This document shows, piece by piece, positions 22,715-36,165 of a stretch of 64,000 bases of DNA. The DNA is from Diphasiastrum complanatum. Its lineage: Eukaryota > Streptophyta > Lycopodiopsida > Lycopodiales > Lycopodiaceae. Where the stretch lies: the NCBI GenBank assembly GCA_029204225.1, contig CM055095.1, forward strand, positions 69,354,110-69,418,109. The letters are read 5' to 3'. The notes beneath the pieces are model-generated. The model did no database searches and was not told where the DNA came from. It saw only the letters and a program-made list of their open reading frames with translations. The stretch's first letter is position 1, and every line of letters begins with the position of its first letter. The translations under genes and the position numbers were made by a program.

Positions 22715-25580
22715 ATCTAATCATCCTTTTGACTATTCAACCAACATGAAATCATTAGATCCAATCAATAATGATTGTAAAATAGCGAGTACAATCTAGA
22801 AAACGAAGGAGATCAATAGCTATGATCAATTCCATGTAACAAACTTGAATTGTAGGTGAAAAATCACAAAAAACCATTAAAAAAATCCATTGATTTTTAT
22901 CAAAATCTATGGAGAAAATCCATAATCATAATCTTTAGGCTGAAAGTTCATCGAGGATCTAAGAAGCCACCTACTTGGAGGTCAATTCCACCACTTGGAA
23001 GCAAAAGCAAAGAGATCTACCAAACAAGCTGCAAAAAGCAAGATCCTCAAGCCCCACCTCCTGATTGATGTGATCCAAGCCCTGATACCACTATAATGAT
23101 CGCCAAGTGAAGATCATCAAGAATCCTATCACATTCAAACCAAAAGGACACCTACGGAGCATAAACCACCCAACCAAAGGAAATGGCTAGTCAATACCCT
23201 AACCAATGCACCCCCTAGCCAGAGTGAATGAATACAAGAGAGGAGAGGATCCTGGCTCGAGGATATGAGTTTTCATGGTATATATTCTCTCCAAGAGGAG
23301 AGAATAATCCCCTTAAGATCCCCATGCAATCCAATAATAAGCTATTGATCTCCTATTCTTGAATTATAGCAGTCAAACACTGTTCACGTGCTCCTATGTA
23401 CAAATATAGGTCTTGGAATATGATTATTAATTACTTTATCGAGCATGCCCAGAATGACGAGGCATAACTAATAACCACATACAAACATGTTTGTAGAGTA
23501 GCCAAAAGCCACACTTTTATACTTTTTTTTAAATCGAAAAACCGTGCATAAAAGTCAATCCCAAATTTGTTTTTTTGAAAAAAGGTCCCATAGCCTTGAT
23601 CTTTGTCTCTCGCCGAAGCTAGTTTTATTATAAATGTTTTCCAACTCATCCTCCTTTTAAGAAAGATCACTCCAACCATCAGATGACAAACAATTTTGAA
23701 CCAAAGTGCCCTATATGTTTTGTTAAATATCTGTACTTGTGATTGTTGTCGCCATTACTAAGCCAACATAGATAGTTGTTCTTCTCCCATTTTGCCATCT
23801 TCAACCTCTCCTCAAGTATGTGATTACAAAACATGTTGGTATGGACTTCCATCGAAAACCAAGCTTTCACTATGGGGTGCAAAACCTTTAAAAGCCCATT
23901 TCTGTACAAATGCTTTACCATTTAATTTCATATTTTTGTAACTAGATCTAAATTATGGTATAATTAGTTTTTGGCTTTTCCTGCTAGGTCTTATCTGTAG
24001 TGATTTCAAACTTCCAGTGAAGGCAACCAATTCATGCTATTTTTGAAGTTTTAAAACACCTTTGAACGTGACATTATGAACTCCCATATTTTGTTCATGA
24101 ACTTTTTTAAAACTTAAGATCAATTTCACCATGATTCAAACCATTAACTGTTATCATTCACAATCTTCTTCAAAATTTGTCAAAACTTCTCTTGCTTCTA
24201 ACCATTCTCTCAACAATATATCAATTCACAGAAGCATTCTTGAAATTGTGGTATGCATGAGCCCATGTGATCATTGAAATTTGACTCATGTAATTTGCAC
24301 ACTTCTCTATGAATCAATCATACTTGTCATCTAGCAAATCGTGATATTGACATGCTAATAACAAGTATTAGTTCTGACTTGTCCTTTTTTTTCCTACTCG
24401 AGCATATGAAAGAAGCATATGTTGAACACTTTGCAAGAAATACACACATGTATATGGTACAATTGGCCCAAAGATTTGGCTAAAAAAAAATTTAGATTTT
24501 TCTTGAATTTCTCCAAAGTAGCCACTTTTGCATTTTGGTTGTATTTAGTTGCATTTCGGTAGAAAAGACATCGTAGAGTGAATCTTAGGATCTCTAGCTT
24601 ACCAAATTGCGGTACCATATGTTTTAAGTAGGCTATTGCTTTGTTAATCTAAGATACTACATGTTTTAGATAGTTGGTCCAAAAGGTAGCAAATGGCCAT
24701 CCTTTAAGCACTATACTTGTGCAAAGGTTAGTTACTAGATGGATGCTTGTTATTTGGATAGTGCATAAAGGGTAACAAAGTGACCACCCTTTACTCTCTC
24801 TTTGTGCTTAAATGAGAGACACCCTTAATGCATCCATTTTCAAATGGCCACCCTTTTAAGTGCTCCCAAGACCAATTATTGACCTTCCAAACATGTGATG
24901 GGTAGATGAGATTTTTACTGCCCATTTTTTGACTGCTTAAAAAGTAGAATGTATAGCACACCTACGACCCACTTCAGCTACATGGCATGGCACAAAACGT
25001 ATGTGGATTCTTTTTTTGGATGTTGATTCCATTTTTCAAATAATGATTCTATTCCATAATGGTCATGCGAAAAAAATAAATAAATAAAATAAAACATTAA
25101 TCTCGATTGTGCAATGGAAGTTGCCACATAGAGGACAATTTGGCTAGGTAAAGAGTCCTAGGCTTGAGTCCTCATGGTAAGGAGTCATAGGCTTGACCTA
25201 GGAATCCTTACCAGGCAGAATATCTGACCTTCCATAATATTAAAAGGCTGACATATAACATTGCTGCCTTAAACATCAAATGGAAGAGTTTAGAGCCATT
25301 TCAAAATTTTGCACCCCCGAATTTGAAAGTCCGGGTACTTCCACTTCATTCCATGTGAAAGGCCCTTTCATTTGGTGGGCAAAGCATTTATAGTCTAAAT
25401 TCAAATTAGATAAGGAATCTATGTTTTTATTGGAGTGGAGAGCAAGGGCCCACCACTTACCCCATAATACTCCTAGAGGCCCAAGGTACTCACTCCCCTA
25501 CTATGTTGAGTTACCCTAGGTTGGCAACCTTTTAGTGCCACTTGGGGCAACTCTCATCGCTGGTAAAATGGGGGCAAGGC
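22715..25580. repeat. Segmental duplication unit C (truncated)
   Basis: Corresponds to unit A 3,665-6,505. It stops abruptly at 'gggggcaaggcc' (25,580) within the GC-richer block and joins gypsy-flank sequence equivalent to 11,180, so it never reaches the DUF26-like gene or minisatellite. Confidence 0.9.
23431..23921 (-). pseudogene. LINE fragment, unit C
   Basis: Same two frames as in A (23,679-23,921 and 23,431-23,679), with KWEKNNYLCWLSNGDNNHKY still readable. A few substitutions and a 3-bp difference separate it from A and D. Confidence 0.45.
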
Positions 25581-26244
25581 CTTTTTTCCTTTTTCCTACT
25601 CAAACATATCAAGGAAGCATGTATTGAACGCTTTTTGCAAGAATCACACACATATTATGATTTGCCCAAAGTTCTACCTAGGATCTGGGAGTAAAGAATT
25701 AATGTCTTTTTGGGGCTTTTCCAAAACAGTTGCTTGGGATTTGTGGAATTGTTGAAACATCATAAAAAAACTAAGAGATCCTAAATGAGCTTCATACATT
25801 GCGCTCTATAAGTGACTCTATGCTTTAAATATAGGAGGAAATACATGCATGGAGATCTTGCTACTCTTCTACTTAGATAATTGTCTTTGATTTCACCAAA
25901 TCAATCTAGAATTGTGTTGACTTGACATCCTAAATACAATCAATAAATCAAAATTCCCGTAGCTTGTTAAGTGCTAATGTCGTGTTTTTTACACCAAGAC
26001 ATGAATATAACACATTTCACTCTAACGATAAATTTCTCAAGTACGGTTTGCTACTTAATGCTCGAACTCTATGTAAAAACTAGATAATATTGAAATGAAT
26101 GCAAGATGACACTGAAGCAAGCCAAAAGAATAGATAGTGTGTATTAAGGTGAATGATTAAATGATGCATACAATCTAGAACACATCTTGTGGACAAAAAA
26201 AATCATAAAGCATGCCTAAGAAGCCACCATCAAACATAGTCTTA
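25581..26244. other. Gypsy-block flank, copy of 11,180-11,850
   Basis: Nearly identical to 11,180-11,850. Contains no supported gene. The match begins exactly where unit C breaks off. Confidence 0.7.
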
Positions 26245-26985
26245 TCATCCACAAAAATATCTCTTTCTAATTTTGTCTAAACTCAGATGCGGCTTGATCC
26301 AGTTCGTCAAAATACTTGGATTTATTTCCACGAACTCTTTTCTTTCCCTTCTTTTGGCTGGGTCCAGATGGATTAGCCTGTAATTGCTTTCTAGATGCCA
26401 CCGCTGTGGAATCATACGCTTTCGCGACCTGTACGACGTGATCGAAAGTTTGAAGCACATTACACTTGCACTCATTTTAATAATCTACAGGCAAACCCAG
26501 GATGAACCACCACAGTGCCAATATTGCAACGAATGAGCGAACCTTGTTTCACAAATCCATATAATCTTGTAGGTATGAGTCCAAACTCTGAGAGTACACA
26601 TTTTGCAGTTGAAAAATCGTTGGTAGGAGTCTGAGTCGTCCATAACCACAAATGACTTTCTGAACACTTCCATGAACTCTTCCCATGTGGTAGGTTTTGG
26701 TTGTAGGTCACACCACCACGATGAAGTTTTCCCTCGGAAGAACATAACTACACTCTCAACCTTTTTTTCTTCAAGAATTTCATGTAGATTAAAATAACCG
26801 GTCCACTTGGTTAACCAGTCATATACAACCTCGAGTTTTTTTCTCTTTTTTCTCCCTCGAAAATGGTTCAGGCTAAAAGACCAAATTCGATGCAAATAGG
26901 TTTTCACTTGATTCAACACAACTTCCATCTGTTGATTCCTTAAAGTATTCATGTTCTTTATTTCATTAAGCGCTTGGCTTAACAA
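26245..26985 (-). pseudogene. Ty3/gypsy gag fragment (longest copy)
   Basis: The minus frame 26,485-26,985 reads NTLRNQQMEV, then GYFNLHEILEEKKVESVVMFFRG and TWEEFMEVFRKSFVVMDDSD, a Retrotrans_gag capsid. A second frame (26,267-26,458) gives the basic linker and LDQAASEFRQ. A frameshift near 26,470-26,600 separates them. It is the least damaged gag of the four in the window. Confidence 0.7.
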
Positions 26986-28489
26986 CTGGAAAATCTATAG
27001 ATAGGTAGGCATAGGCACTTGACCATCGACAACTACAGTTGTAGTATCGTCTGCCTTATTAATTTCCTGAAATGACAAATTAGTTTGATTAGTCGACACA
27101 TCCGAAATCTTCAACTAACAAGTGAAATTTTCTGAACCTTCATAACTGGTCAATATTACTCAGCAAGGTCTTTTACTTTATTAATCTAATTTCGTGTAAT
27201 CAATATCAGATTGATTCAAAACAAGAACTTCTTTTTAGGACCAATTCTAAAATTTACGAAAAAAAAAACTAGGATATTTAAAATTCGTTTGAAATGGACC
27301 AACTTTGAAAATCAATTATAAAGATCGATTTGTCATATTCATATGCACTGTCACATATCGAAATCATTTCAAAACATCCTGCATGCATTAAACTTTACAT
27401 GCATTGACTTTTTCGGAAAAAAAAATGAGAAATAAATTTTGTAAATAGCCTAGCCACTAGGTAATCAACTTCTTTTATCTAGAATTCCCAAAAATAGCTT
27501 CATGAAAGAAAGCTTCTTATCAACATGATAATTACGCTTGCAACATGCATCCAAGCATGCTACGTATATATTTTCATCAACAGAAAGGCATTACATTGAG
27601 TTACAGGCATGCATGCATCCGAACAATTTGAAAAAATTTCAAATTTTAGTTCAAAACTTGTCAATATTCCGATAGCCATAACTTTCTCTACACGACACCA
27701 AATTGGTCGATGTAAGGCACAGTACGGAGGGAGAGTGTGTCTACAAGGCACTTGCCATGTCACCTTGCCACCTAGGCTTCACACGTGTGAGCAGTAAATG
27801 ACCATAAACCAAGTAGGAGGCCGCACTTTTCCAAGGTGATATGTTCAAAAATCCATCTCCAACCCAATAAGCATCCACTTAGAGGTCACAAGCGCTCTAC
27901 TAAGTTTCATAAGAGAGGCATAAAAGCTTCTATCAGGTCCAGAAAGCAACCATAAGCTCAAATCATGCAAGAAATGCATTTTTGATCTTGTTCAACAAGC
28001 ATGTGTCACCATAATGATGCCTAAGCCTCACACAACCAAATTGGATGTATGATGGCTCAGAAAAGATGAAATCCATCATATGTTTAAGCTTGTAATGAGA
28101 ACCAACAGATTCAGACCACCATTTGATAGGTATTCATGCTCAAAAATACACTATTTTTTGATATTTTGAGACCCCTAATGGTGTCCAATCCTAACCAAAA
28201 TTCATGAAAACCTTAGGACAACTTCATTACACCTCTAAAAACATGCATGAAAATTATTCGTTATGAAGTTTATGAAATACCAAAAAATTAGTCCAAAGAC
28301 CATTAAAAAAAAACGTTGTTTTTAAAGCAATTTTGACAAAAATTTGTGGGTCAAATCCACAAATAAGTGCAACTAGATCCAAATCCCTGTAAATCCATTA
28401 CATGCAAGTACTACCAGTTCTGATTTCAATCAATTATGGATTCTATAGCCCATTTGTAGTCCAGAAACCCCAATTTTTAGTCCAAAATC
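26986..28489. other. Gypsy flank and spacer before unit D
   Basis: Sister of 21,131-22,714, with a 20-bp 'catgcattaaactttacatg' partial duplication near 27,390. No gene recognised. Confidence 0.6.
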
Positions 28490-28859
28490 ACTACCTAATC
28501 ATCCTTTTGACTATTCAACCAACATGCAATCATTAGATCCAATCAATAATGACTGTAAACTAGCAAGGACAATCTAGAAAACGAAAGAGATCAATAGCTA
28601 TGTTCAATTCCATGTAACAAACTTGAATTGTAGGTGAAAAATCACAAAAAAGAACCATTAACAAAATCCATTGATTTTTATCAAAATCTATGGAGAAAAT
28701 CCATAATCATGATCTTTAGGCTGAAAGTCCATCAAGGATCTAAGAAGCCACCTACTTGGAGGTCAATTCCACCACTTCGAAGCAAAAACAAAGAGATCTA
28801 CCAAACAAGCTGCAAAAAGCAAGATACTCAAGCCCCGCCTCCTGATTGATGTGATCCAA

Positions 28860-28871
28860 GCTCTGATACCA
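28860..28871 (-). promoter_or_regulatory. tRNA-Met primer-binding site in unit D
   Basis: Exact complement-sense TGGTATCAGAGC, as in unit A, marking the retroelement leader at the start of the unit. Confidence 0.65.
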
Positions 28872-29211
28872 CTATAACGATCGCCAAGTCAAGATCATCA
28901 AGAATTCTGTCACATGCAAACCAAAAGGACACCTGTGGAGCATAAACCACCCAACCAAAGGAAATGGCTAGTCAATACCCTAACCAATGCACCCCGAAGC
29001 CAGAGTGAATGAATACAAGAGAGGAGAGGATCATGGCTCATGGATATGAGTTTCCATGGTATATATTCTCTCCAAGAGGAGAGAATAATCCCCTTAAGAT
29101 CCCCATGCAATCCACTAATAAGCTATTGATCTCCTATTCTTGCATTATAGCAGTCAAACACCGTTCAAGTGCTCCTATGTCCAAATATAGGTCTTGGAAT
29201 ATGATTATTAA

Positions 29212-29701
29212 TTACTTAATTGAGCATGCCCGGAATGAAGAGGCATAACTAATAACTACATACAAACATGTTTGTAGAGTAGCCAAAAGCCACACTTTTA
29301 TACTTTTTTTAATAATGAAAAACTGTGCATAAAAGTCAGTCCCAATTTTTTTTTTTTGAAAAAAGATCCCATAGCCTTGATCTTTTTGGTCTCTCGCCGA
29401 AGCTAGTTTTATTATAAATGTTTTCCAACTCATCCTCCTTTTAAGAAAGATCACCCCAACCATCTGATGACAATTTTGAACCAAAGTGCCCTATCTGTTT
29501 TGTTAAATATCTGTACTTGTGATTGTTGTCCCCATTACTAACCCACCATAGATAGTTGTTCTTCTCCCATTTTGCCATCTTCAACCTGTCCTCAAGTATG
29601 TCATTACAAAACATGTTGGTATTGACTTCCATCGAAAACCAAGCTTTCACTATGGGGTGCAAAACCTTTAAAAGCCCATTTCTGTACAAATGCTTTACCA
29701 T
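29212..29701 (-). pseudogene. LINE fragment, unit D
   Basis: Same peptide pair as in A and C (29,441-29,701 and 29,212-29,484). Here a short deletion at ~29,468 changes the overlap between the two frames. Decayed. Confidence 0.45.
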
Positions 29702-31003
29702 TTAGTTTCATACGTTTGTAACTGGATCTAAATTATGGTATAATTAGTTTTTGGCTTTTCCTGCTAGGTCTTATTTGTAGTGATTTCAAACTTTCAGTGA
29801 AGGCAACCAATTCATGCTATTTTTGAAGTTTTAAAACACCTTTGAATGTGACATTATGAACTCCCATATTTTGTTCATGACTTTTCCAAAACTTAAGATC
29901 AATTTCACCGTGATTCAAACCATGAACTGTTATCATTCACGATCTTCTTCAAAATTTGTCAAAACTTCTCTTGCTTCTAACCATTCTCTCAACAATATAT
30001 CAATTCACAAAAGCATTCTTGAAATTGTGGTATGCATGAGCCCATTTGATCATTGAAATTTGACTCATGTAATTTGCACACTTCTCTATGAATCAATCAT
30101 ACTTGCCATCTAGCAAATCATGATATTGACATGCTAATAACAAGTATTAGTTCTAACTTTTCCTTTTTTTTCCTACTCGAGCATATGAAAGAAGCATATG
30201 TTGAACACTTTGCAAGAAATACACACATGTACATGGTACAATTGGCCCAAAGTTTTGGCTAAAAAAAAAAAAATTAGATTTTTTTTTAATTTCTCCAAAG
30301 TAGCCACTTTTGCATTTTGGTTGTATTTAGTTGCATTTCGGTAGAAAAGACATCGTAGAGTGAATCTTAGGATCTCTAGCTTACCAAATTGGAGTACCAT
30401 ATGTTTTAAGTAGGCTATTGCTCTGTTAATCTAAGATACTACATGTTTTAGATAGTTGGTCCAAAAGGTAGCACTCCTAGAGGCCCAAGGTACTCACTCC
30501 CCTACTATGTTGAGTTACCCTAGGTTGGCAACCTTTTAGTGCCACTTGGGGCAACTCTCATCGCTGGTGAAACGGGGTCAAGGCCTCTTGGGCCAATCAA
30601 AATAAAGGATTTGGGCCTTTTGGACTTACCCTCATTCCATGTGAAACCACCCTTAGTATTTAGTAGGACTGATGTTTATCACAAAAGAGTACATGTTAGG
30701 CATGCGAGGGTAGTGAGTAGGAGGTCAGTGTTGCTTAGTAGTGAAAGTGGTGAAAATATTTTGATCACTTATTTTTGCATTCATACTTTCCGATTTAACA
30801 TTACAACAATGAGTGCAATAGACTTTAAGTAATCACTCAAAACTAATGAGCTAGTTGCTTTAGCACATTAGACTCTTGGCAAGCTCGGAGAAAAGTAACC
30901 TACGGCAGCTTTAATGCAAGTGGAATACACCGCAAACTAGACGTGCATATATGCATTAGCTACTAAGAATGCTTATAATGACTACTTGACATCAAGGTTT
31001 GAT

Positions 31004-31402
31004 TCAAAGTTTTAGATCATCGGCAGAGTTTCCTGCAAGATCCGTGGCTGAGGCATGAACTGATCCATCTCTGTAGCTGCAATTATTGGTTATGCTGCCC
31101 CAGAGATCAACAATCAAATCATAACAGTCCTCAATGAGGCAGTGCGCCAATCCCGAAAGTGTTGCCGAGGTGGAAGTAGGCAAGCTATATGCGTTTTGGC
31201 TGTTTTGGGGTGTCGTGGTGTAAAGGAGGTGCATGAATACATTATTAGTGACATCCTTGAGAGCATTGAATGTCGGTAGAACTTGGCCTTCGCAAGTGGG
31301 ATTACTGATGACGAAATTTTGTTGAGCGTCCACGACAGAAACCTGTTCCGTTATGAAAAGAAACGCTAAGATGGCAGTTACTAGGATTGCATGTGTTGCC
31401 AT
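31004..31402 (-). CDS. Secreted DUF26/ginkbilobin-2-like protein (copy D, slightly truncated)
   Basis: 132 residues, starting at the same Met as copy A with the same signal peptide. All four cysteines and the C-x4-C, 14-residue, C spacing are kept. A Trp codon near the end has become TGA, so the last four residues of copy A (WIKP) are lost. It differs from A at about six other positions in the mature part (for example Cys-Gly to Cys-Ser and Tyr to His). It may still fold, since the missing tail lies after the last conserved segment. Expression is unknown. Confidence 0.5.
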   Translation of the reverse strand: MATHAILVTAILAFLFITEQVSVVDAQQNFVISNPTCEGQVLPTFNALKDVTNNVFMHLLYTTTPQNSQNAYSLPTSTSATLSGLAHCLIEDCYDLIVDLWGSITNNCSYRDGSVHASATDLAGNSADDLKL

Positions 31403-32043
31403 GGTCCTTGCAGCCTACTGGATACAGATAACGATACACCTCCTACATAGTAGTGCGAATCAAGTCATCAACAGACCAGAATCGATTAGTTCAGATGTTG
31501 TATGAAAAATCTACCACCATAGACAAATGCATCACATCCTTAAAGAACAATTTTAGAACTGAGAACTGAGGTCTTTGTTCCAACAAACTATTGCATGCAA
31601 GAGAAAAAGTTTGAACCTCTAAAGGAATAGATCTTATTTCCTTTTTTGAGTTATCTTGCCTTCCTTCTTGGGAGGATAGTTGAGATGTGAATGAATGGAT
31701 CTTCTTTCCTCTAGGAGTTATTTTGCCTTCCTTTTTGGGTGGATAGTTGATAAGCAACTCTCAAAAACCAAAGTACTTGCTCTCACACTTTTTCTTTCTA
31801 AGCTTCATATTCTTTTGGTGGGGAGCTTATCTTCCCACACTTTTTGGTCACCTACTCTTCTCACGAGTGATGAGTTGTTGTGTGCTTAAGTAGGGCCCAA
31901 CACCATGCAACAAGGAGATACACAAGGACCCGATCCCATCTATTTATGCAAAATGCCTACGACACACTATGGTGATATATAGACCATGAAACATTATTGT
32001 GCACCATTGGATGAGGATGGATCGTGCTCGGTCTCATTGCAAA

Positions 32044-32526
32044 ATACACTCCTTGCTAGATATAATCTAATTGTGGGCCCCCCACCGTGCATCGTTGGTG
32101 GCTTAAGGACATCACCAAGCATCGAGGAGACATTTTAACAACTATTAGTCGGCACCAATCTTATCCCAAGGTGATGTCATCATCTCTCCACAACTCAAGA
32201 CGTCTATAGCGCTTACATGAGGGCAAGAAACATGGTAGGAATCGTCATCCCCTCCCCAAACCACACACCAACCTTATTGAGGATACACTCCTTGCTAGAT
32301 TTCATCAAATTGTGGGCCCGCCACTGTGCATCATTGGTGGCTTAAGGACATGACCAAGCATCTAGGAGACATTTTTACAACTATTAGCCAGCACCAATCT
32401 TATCCCAAGGTGATGTCATCATCTCTCCACAACTCAAGCCGTCTATAGCACTTTTACATGAGAGCAAGACACATGGTAGGAATCGTCATCCCCTCCCCAA
32501 CCAAACAAAACACCAACTATATTGAG
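32044..32526. repeat. ~240-bp minisatellite, 2 copies (unit D)
   Basis: Copies start at 32,044 and 32,283. The 3' half of the first copy is most like the third copy in A ('cgcttacatgagggcaagaaacatgg'), which suggests that two copies were lost by unequal crossing-over between repeats. Confidence 0.9.
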
Positions 32527-34070
32527 GCCTTGGATGGTGGTTGGCCCACATAGGCATGGCAGTCAAGTGCATGAACCTATACAGTCATAAATAATAGGTG
32601 CCACCTTGGCATATTCTCCTAGCATGGCCAAACAAATTCTCCTAGCATGGCCAAGTGTATAATGTTCTAAAGACTAATGAGCATTCTCTCATGTTGGTCC
32701 AATATGGACATGATTCTCCACACCTTCCATGTCCGGCCACTTTTTTCCCAAGTGTTCTTTTTTGCTACATGTTGCCATAAAGGCAAAACAAGCCTAAAGA
32801 AAATGTATATGCTAGTGGACATTGTGAACGATATAATATTCAATATTCTACAAATTAAAAATTACTGGCAAGTCCTCTCCTTGAAGCACAACAAAGTCTC
32901 GACAAGATGACTAGATTTGTGTCAACCCTGCCACTACTACCTATGACATAATGAAAAGACCTAATTTTGCTTGTGCCCAAGTGGTCTCCTTGGTTGCCAC
33001 ATTATTCCACTAAATGATGCATTGATTCACTTGGGCTAGTAGGGCAACTAGACGTAAATGATAGTGAATTGGATAGATGTTCCCATTGCATGGTCCTCTA
33101 TTTGTCATTGTGCTACCTTGATTTGATGACTCAACTTTATCTATTATGTAACAAATAAGTATACTAGATTGTGATTGAGTGCTTCAACTATCTTAATCCA
33201 TATTTCTGGTTGGTGCAAGTGGTGTGTGTGGTGCTGCAATATGTTGTGCTAGAAAATGCATTCATTATGTGGATGGGAGTGATGGCAATGATGTGTGATA
33301 TAATGGAAGTGTTCTCTTTCAAATGGTTTCCATGATGGTATGTTATGGTCCTTTGGTAATTGTACCCCCTTGCTGACTTGATCTTGGAATTTTTTTAACG
33401 GATCACTAAAATCTTCTATATGTTCTTCTAAGTTTTACCCAAGCCTTGGGAGGTACATGATCTCATGTGCCATTTCATCTATATTTGTTAGGGTAGGCGA
33501 CTTCTTGTGTGTTTTCTAGTTAGGAAACTTGATATTGCTGGTAGCTTCAAACTATGGTAAGGAGGGAAGGTATGAATGGATTCTCGTGCAACAGTCATTT
33601 TTGTTACGACTTTTGTTAGCTAAGTTTTTTACTCAAATATTAGGTATAAAATTGATCAGTTCAGATATAATCTAATAGTAGATTGAAGACAGTTGGCTAC
33701 TTGAGGCTATCATAACTGGAGTTCCTAAGTACAAAAGGGCCCTATAAGAAATGCCATGTAGGATGGATGGATTCTTCAAAATTAAAAATTATAATACAAG
33801 AAGTGTCTGCCGGCAGTAGTTCGAATACAAAACTGCTCTAGTTGCAGTCATGGTTAACTAAGGTTTCTCTTGGGAAAAATCATCCCTCTAGGGAATAAAC
33901 TCTTGGGAAAAGAGAGAGTGGGGGCAAGAATTGAAAAGAAGAGACCCAACTGCATTACACTATGGCTAAAAGCATGGTTTGGTGGTACAACTTGGACTTT
34001 CAAGGACACTGCCTTTTTGGGTTGAAATGCACTTTTGTATTATTATACACTATGTTCGCCTATTACCTCT
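32527..34070. other. Unassigned tail of unit D
   Basis: Equivalent to A 8,907-10,450. The plus frame 32,677-32,910 is retained from A with scattered replacements but has no known motif. Nothing else is supported. Confidence 0.55.
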
Positions 34071-34389
34071 GATTTGTAATAACTTTTTAACCATACCTCG
34101 AAAGTATATCATGTAACATATCATTGGAAAGCGCTTGTCGCACTTTCTAAAGCATTAAACTCCGTTGAAATTGGACTTACCACTAAAAAGTTATGTCATT
34201 TTTAATGTGGACTCAAAAAATTATGATTAATAAAATCTCCATACATTTGACTTCCATAACTTTTTAACCGTAGCACGGAAGTATGTGATGTAACATATCA
34301 TTGAAAGCGCTCATCAAGTGCTTTCTAATGTATCAAACTTCTTTGAAATTGGACATACTACTAAAAAGTTATGTCATTTTTAATGTCTA

Positions 34390-34560
34390 TCTCTTCTTTT
34401 TGAGAAAACAATATGGTTGTCTAGAGATAAGGTGACTACATGGAATTAACTCAATCTTATGGTCTACCAACCTGGACGGTGGTATTCCATGAGGTGATTC
34501 TTTTGTAAACACATCTTTAAAGTCAGACAATATCTTATTCGTGATTATAAATATTTGAAC
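34390..34560 (-). pseudogene. Ty3/gypsy RT N-terminal fragment (unit D)
   Basis: Equivalent to 18,540-18,717 in B, with extra frame damage. The VDHKIELIP segment is still recognisable in the complement of 34,445-34,475. Confidence 0.55.
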
Positions 34561-34600
34561 AGTCACATACTCTGCAGAAATACAAAGGAATTAATGATAG

Positions 34601-35410
34601 TGTTACCCGATAGTTCGGCCACCTCTTCTTTGTTGGCCACCTTCTCTTATTCGGCTATCATCAATTGTTCGACCATACTCGATTGGTCGGTCATCCTAGA
34701 CCATCTGGGCAGATTCTCTTATTCAGCCTATCTCGAACAATCGGCCGCAATCTAATTATCGGTAAATCAACAAGTACACATGTCACGACTGGACAAAATC
34801 AAATATTGTCCGATGGCACTGCCAATAGCATATAGTGCCTTAACCTAATTGTAAACTACAGGTTAACCATTCTTTTAATTAGTTAGCCATGTGTATATAA
34901 CCAGAAAATTATCAGTTGTTCTGTTGGCTGAATTCACTATCTGCTACAAAGCGCAATTGTCTTGTTCTTTCTCTCTGTTACTATAGAGTATTGTCTCATA
35001 AAGAACACCTCTCTATCTGCATTCAGACTGTATTTTGTACACGACTAATCTGTCAATGTTCCAGCAATTTAAGTTGTGTATGCTAAATGCTTATTTCTTT
35101 TCATTGTTAGATAGATTCACGCTCGCAGATAAAGTTACTCATGGATTAAAACTGCTCTGATGTGACTGATAGCACTACTCGATCTGTCGTTCTAATAAAC
35201 GTACCCAAGTCACTTCTGCAAGGCTAAATATTATAAACAAGATCGTTTGTGCATGGCTATGGAATCAAGTGTTTAGATCCAACAATTTCAAAGCTATGAT
35301 CAAGTAAGACAAATTCCGATCTATCTGAGTATGATAGACATAGTTGCATGTATTGAGAATTCTCCGCTCGCTTCTCTCTGTCGCGATGGGAATAGCACCG
35401 AATCCCAACA
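34601..35410 (+). mobile_element. LTR-like insertion inside gypsy remnant (unit D)
   Basis: Sister copy of 18,756-19,551 with the same TGTTACCC and CCCAACA ends, the same TATATAA box (near 34,890) and the same neighbours on both sides. It was therefore duplicated with the unit and not inserted twice. Confidence 0.5.
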
Positions 35411-36165
35411 CCATTGTCCACTAGAATACTAACTTCATGTCCTTTAACAGTGTCTTTCAAATGAAATAATTCATTTGGCAGGAATGAAGCAGTACTAAAA
35501 GAACAATCACACTCACAATTAGCCTTGTTAATTTCCAACTTCAAATTTTTTTTACATGGCCTCTCAATGACTTGAGCTGCGTCTTTCTTTCGTTCTGGAT
35601 AGAATTTCATAACGTGTCCAGGCTTACTACAATGAGAACACACATTCATTTTTCTAGTCTTTTCCGGGGACAATGTTTCTTTTGTCTAAACTCAGATGCA
35701 GCTTGATCCAGTTCATCAAAATAGTTGGATTTATTTCCATGAATTCTTTTCTTTCTCTTCTTTTGGCTGGGTCCAGATGGATTAGCCTGTAATTGCTTTC
35801 TAGATGCCACCACATACGCTTTTGCGACCCGTACGATGTGATCGAAAGTTTAAAGCACATTACACTTGCACTCATTCTGATAATCTGCATGCAGACCTAG
35901 GATAAACTGCCGTAGGCTAGTATTGCAACGAATGAAGGAACCTTGTTCCACAAATCCAAAAAATCTTGTAGGTACGAGTCCAACCTCCGAGTACCCATTT
36001 TGCAGTGGACAAATCTCTGGTAGAAGTCTGAGTCATCCATAACCACAAACGACTTTATGAACACTTCCCATGTGGTAGGTATCGATTGTAGGTCACGCCA
36101 TGATGAAGCTTTCCCTTGAAAGAACAAAACTACAATCTCAATCTTTTTATCTTCAAGAATTCCAT
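35411..36165 (-). pseudogene. Ty3/gypsy gag, zinc knuckle and protease start (unit D)
   Basis: Reading downward: capsid phrases FFQGKASSW and TWEVFIKSFVVMDDSD (36,160-35,900), basic linker, LDQ, then a CCHC knuckle with C-x2-C-x4-H (CSHCSKPGHVMKFY, last Cys changed to Tyr), then HEVSILVDNG. At least three frame changes. Unlike the B copy it lacks the 701-bp insertion. The upstream end is cut at 36,165 by an inverted array piece. Confidence 0.7.

Larger units (their letters stand above)
28490..36165. repeat. Segmental duplication unit D
   Basis: Corresponds to A 3,665-10,490 plus the B-type extension (180-bp duplication, gypsy RT fragment, LTR-like insertion, zinc knuckle, gag). An internal deletion at 30,470 joins the equivalents of A 5,630 and A 6,404, removing ~770 bases. 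It is the only unit combining the primer site, the DUF26-like gene and the gypsy tail. Confidence 0.9.
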
